Assembly (NCBI GenBank): GCA_946220865.1
Contig: CAMJYM010000004.1
Span: 1-64,000, forward strand
DNA length: 64,000 nucleotides
Reading direction: 5' to 3'
Origin: an uncultured Clostridia bacterium
Lineage (GTDB): Bacteria > Bacillota > Clostridia > Saccharofermentanales > DTU023
Each line of letters begins with the position of its first letter. Position 1 is the stretch's first letter. The translations under genes were made by a program, and so were the position numbers. The notes beneath the pieces were generated by a model that saw only the letters and a program-made list of their open reading frames with translations, had not been told where the DNA came from and did no database searches. Below, piece by piece: positions 32,035 through 39,449 of the stretch.

Positions 32035-34143
32035 ATGCGCAAAAACTTTTTTCTCCCCCGTATTCTTGCCCTTTTCATCTGTGCTCTGATGCTCTGGGTT
32101 ATTTTTACGAGCGTTATTTATAATGCCTTCACCCGACCTACCATGGTTAACATGAAGCGCAATGAGCTGCTGCCACAGGCAGAATGGGCGGCAGGCCAGA
32201 TTAACGGTTTCTCCAGTGGAACTTTTTCCTCAAACAGCTATGCCAACCTGGTCGATATTTCCTACAAATTTTTTCATGTCTGGACTTTCATCATCTTTAA
32301 TCCAAGCGGAAATGATGCTGCCTCTGTCTTTATGACCCCTCCCCCGGAGGAACTTAAAGAGGAAATGCAGGCTGAGGCCTTAAAATTGAATGCTCAGATA
32401 GCTGATGGGGGCGAACCTTCCTGTGTGGAGCACCTGAGTGGGGCCAGGGGTGACTTTCTTTTTGTCGCCGCACCTTTCTTTGCGAATCAGACAGATCTGC
32501 AGATGGGAAACCTGCGAGGAAGCGTCGTCATGGTACAGTCCCTGGCAGAATTAGATCTTGGCCTGCGCGGCCTTACCCGTTCACTTTTTCTGGCCAGTTT
32601 ACTGGTCGGACTTATTCTGATTATTCCCATCATCTTTTTTGCCTCCAGGCTGGTTCGCCCCCTCAATGCGATCCGCAGTGTTGCCACGGCCATCACTGCA
32701 GGCGACTTCAGTCACCGTGCCTATGAAGATGGCCAGGACGAGATCAGTGATCTTGGGCGTTCCATCAACCGCATGTCCAGCCGCATTTCCAGCAGCATCA
32801 ATCAACTCACGCTGGAAAAAAATCGTTTGGAGCAAATCATTAACAGCATCGCTGAGGGCATCATTGCCGTCGACGGCGAGGGTGAAATTACTCGCAGCAA
32901 TTCCATGATCTGGACGATCTTTGGCCGCAATCCAAAAGCAGTGACAGCAGCTGATCTGCTGGCCATCTATGGAATTGACCAGCTCTTCAAAAAATGTCTG
33001 AGTGAGGGCGAGAGTATCAAGGAAGAACTGACTCTGGACAGTGATAAGAAAAAAATCTCCTGTCAAATTACCCCTATTGTCGATGCCGAAGGCAGGATCT
33101 CAGCTGCTGTTGGGCTCTTTCGAGATATCACGGAAGCTGATCGTCTGGAACAGACCCGTCGAGACTATATCGCTAATGTTTCACATGAACTGAGAACACC
33201 GATTACGGCAATGCGTGCCCTGCTTGAACCACTGAGTGATGGCATGGTCAAAAGTCAGGAGGATCGTCAGCGCTATTACAATATCCTTTTACGGGAAACC
33301 ATGCGCCTATCACGTCTGATTAACGACTTGCTCGAACTTTCACGTCTGCAGTCAGGACGCTCTTTCATCCATCAGGAACCCCTGGACAGTGAGGACCTCT
33401 TTTCAGAAATGAGCCAGCGTTTCGCCATGATGGCTGATGATCACGGGACTTCATTTACAGCTGAAAAATCTGCAGATTTGCCAATGGCCTGGGGTAATCG
33501 TGACCGCATTGAACAGATCCTCATTATTTACTTTGATAACGCCCTGAAATTTACACCTCAGGACGGAAAGATTAAGTTTATGGCCCGCACTGAACCGGGG
33601 GAGCTCATCTTCTCTGTTAAGGATACCGGGACCGGTATTGCTCCACATGACCTTCCCTTTGTTTTCGAACGTTTTTATAAAGCTGACAAAGCCCATAATG
33701 AAAGTGGAACCGGTCTGGGTCTCTCCATTGCCAAAACTCTGGCAGATATTCTGAGTATGAAAGTTTCAGTGAGTTCTGAGTTGGGTAAAGGGTCTACTTT
33801 CAGCCTGAGCCTCCATTTGGCAGCTGATGTCATGCGCAAGCAGAGCTATCTTAAAGATGTTTACGATGAGGATAACGACGGGAATGAAAATGAGCCCCAC
33901 GCTCTCATACAGGATGTGACGCCAGCGGCCATGACTATCGAGAATAACAGCTCTGAGAAAAAAGCTGCTGCAGCTGAAAAGCTGGATCAGGCAAAAAGTA
34001 AAAAGCGCAAAGGCTTTACTTTCAGAAAAAAAACACCCACTTCTCTTCGTTCCATTGATGGACAAAATGAGGGCAAACCTGAAGCCAATAAGCGGCGCCA
34101 GCTGGACTTTCTGAGAAAGGGCAAGGACGATGAGCGGGAGTAA
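32035..34143 (+). CDS. membrane sensor histidine kinase (WalK/PhoR type) with C-terminal extension
   Basis: A 702-residue kinase. A transmembrane helix (about 8-28), an external domain of about 150 residues, a second helix (about 185-205), HAMP (about 205-260), a PAS domain (about 270-365), a HisKA domain with the phosphoacceptor His384 in ANVSHELRTPITAMRALLEP, and a HATPase domain (about 440-600) with FVFERFYKADKAH and GTGLGLSIAKTL. A further 100 residues follow, first acidic and then very rich in Lys, which ordinary WalK and PhoR kinases do not have. It pairs with the response regulator before it. Its end overlaps the pseudouridine synthase start by 14 bases. Confidence 0.93.
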   Translation: MRKNFFLPRILALFICALMLWVIFTSVIYNAFTRPTMVNMKRNELLPQAEWAAGQINGFSSGTFSSNSYANLVDISYKFFHVWTFIIFNPSGNDAASVFMTPPPEELKEEMQAEALKLNAQIADGGEPSCVEHLSGARGDFLFVAAPFFANQTDLQMGNLRGSVVMVQSLAELDLGLRGLTRSLFLASLLVGLILIIPIIFFASRLVRPLNAIRSVATAITAGDFSHRAYEDGQDEISDLGRSINRMSSRISSSINQLTLEKNRLEQIINSIAEGIIAVDGEGEITRSNSMIWTIFGRNPKAVTAADLLAIYGIDQLFKKCLSEGESIKEELTLDSDKKKISCQITPIVDAEGRISAAVGLFRDITEADRLEQTRRDYIANVSHELRTPITAMRALLEPLSDGMVKSQEDRQRYYNILLRETMRLSRLINDLLELSRLQSGRSFIHQEPLDSEDLFSEMSQRFAMMADDHGTSFTAEKSADLPMAWGNRDRIEQILIIYFDNALKFTPQDGKIKFMARTEPGELIFSVKDTGTGIAPHDLPFVFERFYKADKAHNESGTGLGLSIAKTLADILSMKVSVSSELGKGSTFSLSLHLAADVMRKQSYLKDVYDEDNDGNENEPHALIQDVTPAAMTIENNSSEKKAAAAEKLDQAKSKKRKGFTFRKKTPTSLRSIDGQNEGKPEANKRRQLDFLRKGKDDERE

Positions 34144-34924
34144 TGAAGCAGCAAAAGAAATGCGTGTCAACCGTTTTATTGCAGACAGCGGATTCTGCAG
34201 TCGACGAGAAGCGGATAAATTGATTGAAAGCGGACGTGTCACGGTTAACGGTGAAAAGATAGGTTTAGGATCAAAACTTTCCCCCGAAAATGATGTGCTG
34301 TGCATTGATCATCAGCGGATTTCAGCACGGCAAGCTGACGACTATGTTTATATCGCTCTCAATAAACCACGCGGCATTACCTGTACTACAGACCTGAGGC
34401 GCCGGGACAATATTGTGAGCTTCATGAACTATCCCGAACGCATCTATCCTGTTGGGAGACTGGATCGTGACTCCGAGGGCTTGATTTTACTCACCAACGA
34501 CGGCTCCATCGTCAATAAAATTTTACGAGCCGGGAATCGACACGACAAAGAATACCTTGTCCGTGTAGACCGCCCTTTTGATGAAACTTTTCTCAAAGCT
34601 ATGGCTGAAGGCGTGGAAATTCTCGGGCAAAAGACTCTTCCCGCCCTCTGTCGGCGCAAAGGTGCCGATCGCTTTCGCATCACCATTCACCAGGGGCTGA
34701 ACCGGCAAATCCGACGCATGTGTGAAGCTCTTGGCTATGAAGTGCTGGAACTCCGTCGACTGCGCATCATGCACATCACCTTGGGCCAGCTGAAAAGCGG
34801 TGAATGGCGCTATCTGGGTAAAAAAGAACTGCGCGATCTCTACGCTCTGCTGGAAGACTCGCGCAATAATGAAGATAATAGCCTCAGCTCAGCGGAATGC
34901 GCTGAGCTGGAGGGGAATGATTAA
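34130..34924 (+). CDS. RsuA/RluB/RluF-type pseudouridine synthase
   Basis: A 264-residue pseudouridine synthase. The N-terminal S4 RNA-binding domain starts MRVNRFIADSGFCSRREADKL, and the catalytic block is YPVGRLDRDSEGLILLTNDG with Asp in GRLD; LNRQIRRMCEALGYEVLEL is the second family block. The length and the LDRDSEGL form fit RluB/RluF, which modify helix 90 of 23S rRNA, but the exact uridine is not decided. The gene overlaps the histidine kinase by 14 bases. A stem-loop at 34943-34961 (TCAGCAGC, GAA, GCTGCTGA) comes after it without a strong T-run. Confidence 0.9.
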   Translation: MSGSNEAAKEMRVNRFIADSGFCSRREADKLIESGRVTVNGEKIGLGSKLSPENDVLCIDHQRISARQADDYVYIALNKPRGITCTTDLRRRDNIVSFMNYPERIYPVGRLDRDSEGLILLTNDGSIVNKILRAGNRHDKEYLVRVDRPFDETFLKAMAEGVEILGQKTLPALCRRKGADRFRITIHQGLNRQIRRMCEALGYEVLELRRLRIMHITLGQLKSGEWRYLGKKELRDLYALLEDSRNNEDNSLSSAECAELEGND

Positions 34925-35030
34925 AGTCACGTCCTGAATGACTCAGCAGCGAAGCTGCTGAAATTTGTGCTTAAGCTTGAGCTCATCATGATTTAACGGC
35001 AGAGGGCTACGCAGCTACTTGAAAAAATAT

Positions 35031-35537
35031 TTACGACTGTTGACAAGTTTCGGCTTCGTAGGAAATCGTCACCGTCTTCCTCGTGCTGTCCAACTGATAG
35101 TAGCGCACACCTGCAGCATCCATCATACGGCGGGATGCTTTGCTCTGATCACTGTCATGATATTTGTCAGATAAAAAAATCACTTCGCGGATGCCACTCT
35201 GAATAATGGCTTTACAGCATTCATTGCAGGGGAAATGGCTGACATAGAGCTTACAGCCATCCATATGCGGACTGGATGCATTGAGAATCGCATTGAGTTC
35301 AGCATGACAGACATAGGGATATTTTGTATTGAGCATATCTCCCTCTCTCTCCCAGGGAAATTCGTCATCAGAACAACCATTCGGCATCCCGTTGTACCCA
35401 ACAGAAACGATGCGGTTCTCTGAACTGACGATACAAGCCCCCACGCGAGTATTGGGGTCCTTGCTGCGTTGAGCTGCGAGCAAAGCGACACCCATAAAAC
35501 ATTCATCCCAATTCAGATAATCACGTCTTTTAGCCAT
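35031..35537 (-). CDS. comEB: dCMP deaminase family protein (ComEB-like)
   Basis: A 168-residue zinc deaminase of the dCMP deaminase family, which makes dUMP for thymidylate synthesis. The zinc ligands are HAELNAILN and PCNECCKAIIQSGI, and the N-terminal RSKDPNTRVGACIV is the usual substrate-side block. Homologues in Firmicutes are called ComEB from their place in the comE locus, but here it lies after yfhO with no com genes, so a metabolic role is more likely. GAGGAAATCTT precedes the ATG. Confidence 0.9.
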   Translation of the reverse strand: MAKRRDYLNWDECFMGVALLAAQRSKDPNTRVGACIVSSENRIVSVGYNGMPNGCSDDEFPWEREGDMLNTKYPYVCHAELNAILNASSPHMDGCKLYVSHFPCNECCKAIIQSGIREVIFLSDKYHDSDQSKASRRMMDAAGVRYYQLDSTRKTVTISYEAETCQQS

Positions 35538-35552
35538 AAGATTTCCTCGATT

Positions 35553-38318
35553 TCATTCTAAGCTTTGCGTTTTTTCTTTCTTTTTGTGAGAACTCAGCAG
35601 TTCATAGACCAAAATACCCAGCGCCGGAAGCAGTGAGAGCAGAGATACGATAGCGCCAGGACGAAAGCCCTGTGGACAGAACCTCATTCGTACTTGATGT
35701 TCTCCTGCAGACAAGGGAACGGCCATAAAACAGTTTTCAATAATCGATAGCGCTTGCTCTTCCCCATCGACAAAACAGGTCCAACCAGGATCTTCTGTGA
35801 TTGAGAAAAAGAGAGAGCGGGCTTCATCGGAATGAGTCCTTAAGACCAGTTCCGAACTGTTTGCGCGACTAAATTCAGGAGCTTCAGCCTGGATTTTTGC
35901 GATAGCTTCATCATAGACTTCATCGTTTAATCTCGCGCACCAGAGCTTAAATGTCCCGCTTTTACTGGCACTCTCAGAGTCAAATGCCACGCGGATTCTA
36001 AACTCCTCACCTTTTTTAAAATGTCCCAGCTGAGTGACGTTTGAGGCTTTGCTGCCCAGCTTGATTTCATCGCCAGGCCTGCAGCGTTTAACCTCGCTTA
36101 AATGCAAACCATCGGCTTTCCAGGCCACATAGTAATCTCCATCGACCTCTGCATGAGCCTCAAATTCAAGAACCCCGCTCTGGTTTTCGTCACGTGACAG
36201 ATTCATCAATTCAGGCTTTTGACCTTCAAACTTTTTGAAACCGACTGATGCCGAATCGTCAACGCTCAAATTCTGGTTCTCGAAAACGCCGCCAGCTCCG
36301 GTCAATTCCCTGAAAAGATAAGTTTGTGTCCTGAATGGCGTGAAATCTGCTACATCACTTTGCGGGCTCAGCCCGGAGATCAATTGTTCTGGCGCAAGAA
36401 AGGCCAGCGGCAAGGCAGATGGACATTCATAAACATTAAGTTCAGTGCTGGAGTAAATCTTTTCGCGTCTCAGCGGGTCAAACCTGACCCCCTGGCGGCA
36501 AAAAAGATAGCGCAGCCCTAAAAGGCTATCAAGCACAGGTGTGGAGCCCAAAAATTGATAACTGTTAATGCCATTGCTGGAAAGGCCTAACTTTCCCATC
36601 AATTCAACAGGTTTCTGTGGATAGGTCGAATTAAATATAGAAATGCCGTCCAGGCGGTATAGCGCCGGATCATTAACTGTTTTGGCATCCAGAATTTCCA
36701 TGCGACGAATTTCATGCGGATTTTCGCGGCGCAATTTGTCGGCTACGGTGGCGATTTGTTCTGGGACAGGCCCGGCCTTATAGTCCTCGCGGGAGCCAAA
36801 GTATTCCGAATCAGCAACCGAGCTGATGGATATCAGTGAATTAAGGCATAGTTCAGCAAGCATCAAAGTCAGAAGCACAATCGAGAGCACTGATGTCTTC
36901 CTTAATTCCGGGAACCGTTTCAATACAGTCGCCGCCATACCCCCTCTTTTCAGCTTTTGTGTGGAGTAAAGAGAGAAAAACAGGGCATAGAGCAAAATAA
37001 AAGCAATACCAAGGTAAACCGAGCTGACGGTATAAGCTTCTGCATCCATTTTGTTGAGCAGCATAAGCAGCAGCGCCAGCCCACCGACATACGGCCAGAA
37101 ATATTGCAGCTCAAGCTGTCGCAGTGAAGGCAGAGCCTCATACATCATGACCAGAATAAAAAAACAGAAAACGAAAGAATTCCGGTAAGGCAGCTGATTA
37201 GGATAATGCAGACCGTGCCAGATAAAATTGGCCACATTATTGTTAAAGCTAAAGAAAAGAAAAGCGAGCAGAGAGAGGTTAAGGGTTTTGCGTCCAGGGG
37301 GAATTTTCTGTGAACTCAGGTACACAAAAAAGAGCAGCAGAACAAAAGAGCCAACGTAAATATTGGCCATCCCACTGCGGATAGAAGGCTTGGCAAAAGG
37401 CAACAGACGGCTCAGAAAATCTATAAACGGATTGCTGTAGGTAAAATCTGCGGGAAAACTGTCTCCGCTCGCCGAAGTACGGCGTAGAGCCATGATGGTG
37501 GGAAACAAGCTTATCATACTGAGGCCGGCACCGAGCAGGGTTGAAATCAGCATTCTACTAAGGCTGAGAAAATATGAAGACGGACTGCGTCCCACGGAAA
37601 CTCGCTCAAAGCAAACAAAAAAGTAAAAGGCCAGAAAAACACAGGCAAAAAAGCCAGTATAGAAGTTGCAGATAATAAGCAAAGCGAGGCTGAAAATATA
37701 GAGGCTCATCTTTCCGTCACGCAGGAGAATGATCATCCCCAACGCGGTCAAAGGAAGCATATAAAGTGTGTCCAGCCACATAATGTTCCAAAAAAAAGCC
37801 ATGACAAAGCCGGAAAGAGCATAGGCTGTGGCAAAAGCAAGGGCAAGAGGTCCATCCCGTCTGCTGCTCTTTTTGAGAAAGAGGTGGAAGCAGAAGCCTG
37901 CAAGTCCAATCTTTAATAGAACCAGAAACGAGACCAGCTCCGACAGAGCAGATTCTGGAAAGATGAGAGATAAGAGGTTGAGAGGGCTTGCCAGATAATA
38001 GGTAAAAGTAGCGTAAAAGTTATAACCCAGGCCACCACGCCACGAGAGGAAAAGGCTCTCCCCGCTCAGAAGTTTATCCCTGAGTTCCAGAAGAAAGGGT
38101 GCATATTGGTGGTAAAGATCCACAGTAAGGATATGCCTGTCGCCGAAGGGAAAAACATTCTGTACCGCGAAAGAGAGAGCAAGAATAATGAAGGGCAGGA
38201 AAAAAGAGAAAAAGGAGCGCTGATGTTCACGGCGCTTCATTTCCTTCAGATAAGCCTCAGGTCCTTGTTTTGCCATCGAAGGCCTGACGACATTGGCCTC
38301 ATCGTTTCCCATTTGCAT
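35553..38318 (-). CDS. YfhO-family multi-pass membrane protein
   Basis: A 921-residue membrane protein with about twelve hydrophobic segments in the first 480 residues and a further one near the end, plus a large external domain between. It matches the YfhO family (GT-C-like glycosyltransferases; in Bacillus YfhO is linked to glycosylation of lipoteichoic acid). Blocks such as LTVDLYHQYAPFLLELRD, RGGLGYNFYATFTYY and the C-terminal DPGWTCFVDGEEQ are typical. The ATG follows AGGAG with six bases between. It starts 22 bases after the RNase P RNA with no terminator, so it is probably read through from that transcript. Confidence 0.88.
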   Translation of the reverse strand: MQMGNDEANVVRPSMAKQGPEAYLKEMKRREHQRSFFSFFLPFIILALSFAVQNVFPFGDRHILTVDLYHQYAPFLLELRDKLLSGESLFLSWRGGLGYNFYATFTYYLASPLNLLSLIFPESALSELVSFLVLLKIGLAGFCFHLFLKKSSRRDGPLALAFATAYALSGFVMAFFWNIMWLDTLYMLPLTALGMIILLRDGKMSLYIFSLALLIICNFYTGFFACVFLAFYFFVCFERVSVGRSPSSYFLSLSRMLISTLLGAGLSMISLFPTIMALRRTSASGDSFPADFTYSNPFIDFLSRLLPFAKPSIRSGMANIYVGSFVLLLFFVYLSSQKIPPGRKTLNLSLLAFLFFSFNNNVANFIWHGLHYPNQLPYRNSFVFCFFILVMMYEALPSLRQLELQYFWPYVGGLALLLMLLNKMDAEAYTVSSVYLGIAFILLYALFFSLYSTQKLKRGGMAATVLKRFPELRKTSVLSIVLLTLMLAELCLNSLISISSVADSEYFGSREDYKAGPVPEQIATVADKLRRENPHEIRRMEILDAKTVNDPALYRLDGISIFNSTYPQKPVELMGKLGLSSNGINSYQFLGSTPVLDSLLGLRYLFCRQGVRFDPLRREKIYSSTELNVYECPSALPLAFLAPEQLISGLSPQSDVADFTPFRTQTYLFRELTGAGGVFENQNLSVDDSASVGFKKFEGQKPELMNLSRDENQSGVLEFEAHAEVDGDYYVAWKADGLHLSEVKRCRPGDEIKLGSKASNVTQLGHFKKGEEFRIRVAFDSESASKSGTFKLWCARLNDEVYDEAIAKIQAEAPEFSRANSSELVLRTHSDEARSLFFSITEDPGWTCFVDGEEQALSIIENCFMAVPLSAGEHQVRMRFCPQGFRPGAIVSLLSLLPALGILVYELLSSHKKKEKTQSLE

Positions 38319-38340
38319 TGCACTCTCCTTAAGAATATTT

Positions 38341-38686
38341 CCGAGTCAGGCTATAAGCCGGGTTCTGTCTTGAACAATCATCTATCCAGACCACAACTCT
38401 CATTGTGGTTCAAGCCACCTCCACGAGACCTGCGGACCACAGAATATGTCTCTCCACGGTGTTGCTCCGGACGGGGTTTACAGGTGAGTCCTGTTACCAG
38501 AATTCACGGTGAGCTCTTACCTCGCCTTTTCACCCTTACCGGCACTAAGGCCGGCGGTATCTTTCTGTTGCACTTTCCTTAAAGTCGCCTTCACCGGTCA
38601 TTAGCCGGCGCCCTTGTCCTATGGAGCCCGGACTTTCCTCACCCGCAACCTTTCGGTTCACGGCCGCGATTGTCCACCTGACTCGG
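38341..38686 (-). ncRNA. rnpB: RNase P RNA (type A)
   Basis: The RNA subunit that matures tRNA 5' ends. On the minus strand the ends pair through CCGAGTCAGG and CCTGACTCGG. The conserved GAGGAAAGTCCGGGCTCC lies near the 5' end and AGAACCCGGCTTATAG near the 3' end. About 346 bases long, with the general layout of bacterial type A RNAs. A TATAAT at 38702-38697 lies 10 bases before the 5' end and is a likely promoter; the 3' end runs into the yfhO ribosome binding site. Confidence 0.95.
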
Positions 38687-38696
38687 AAACAGGCCC

Positions 38697-38702
38697 ATTA
38701 TA
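38697..38702 (-). promoter_or_regulatory. RNase P RNA -10 element
   Basis: A perfect TATAAT on the minus strand, between the trmK stop codon and the RNA. The -35 hexamer is weak. Transcription of rnpB can start here even though trmK lies directly upstream. Confidence 0.55.
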
Positions 38703-38715
38703 AAACATTCCTCGA

Positions 38716-39432
38716 TCAGAGCATAGCCGGGAGCTCGGCAAGCTTCCTGGCAACAGACGTAAATTCCGGGTATTTTCGTGCCTTCATTTGAAAGAGACGC
38801 CTCTGTCGTCTAAAATAAGCCCTTTCCGTTTCCGTGAATTGTTTTTCACCGCGTTTAAGCCAGCAGGGTCCAATTTCAGCTTCAATCAAGCTTAATTCCC
38901 TGGGTTTTGAAGGTGAAAGAAGACGAATAAAAAGATAAAACCACCCTCTATCTTCAAGAATTTCTTCCTCAAAGCTCCAGCCACGTGAAGCTAGATGTAT
39001 TCTCAGGGCAGCTTGATTCCAATTGGGCTGAAAAACAGCTGAAAAATCTTCGGGAAAGCTCAAACGTGAAAGAATTGAACTTATTTCAAGCCCACCCAGT
39101 CCAGCTATAACGAGGCGATCACCTGCTTCCAGCTGACGCTCACCCAGCCCATTGCAGCACAAAAGTTCGGCTCTGTTTTCAAGGTCATACCGTCTGATCA
39201 TTTCTCCGGCTCGCCTGCAGGGTCCTTCGTGCAGATCGGTCATCAGAGCTCTTTCTGCATTCCCGCTCAGAAGCATGTAGAGGTCAAGCCTGCCGTGATC
39301 ACAGCCGATATCGACAATCCGGCGGCAGGGTGAAATCAGCTCAGCCAATCGGAAGAGGCGCTTCGAAAGATGTGCTTCTCCCGGCAGAGCTGTCTTCTTT
39401 GACGTTTTGAAAGTCAAATCCGTGTTTTCCAT
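38716..39432 (-). CDS. trmK: tRNA (adenine22-N1)-methyltransferase TrmK
   Basis: TrmK methylates A22 of tRNA with SAM. The motif I is RIVDIGCDHGRLDLYML near residue 40, followed by DLHEGPCRRAGEMIRRYDL and the family block LVIAGLGGLEISSIL. Length 238 is normal, and the position directly after the primary sigma factor is the one seen in most Firmicutes. The start has AGGATATAG, a modest ribosome binding site. It ends 30 bases before the RNase P RNA. Confidence 0.94.
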   Translation of the reverse strand: MENTDLTFKTSKKTALPGEAHLSKRLFRLAELISPCRRIVDIGCDHGRLDLYMLLSGNAERALMTDLHEGPCRRAGEMIRRYDLENRAELLCCNGLGERQLEAGDRLVIAGLGGLEISSILSRLSFPEDFSAVFQPNWNQAALRIHLASRGWSFEEEILEDRGWFYLFIRLLSPSKPRELSLIEAEIGPCWLKRGEKQFTETERAYFRRQRRLFQMKARKYPEFTSVARKLAELPAML

Positions 39433-39449
39433 CTATATCCTGATAAAAC

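Noticed and set aside
34943..34961. Stem-loop after the pseudouridine synthase as a terminator
   Set aside because: The stem is good but only AATTTG follows, so I do not call it an intrinsic terminator.
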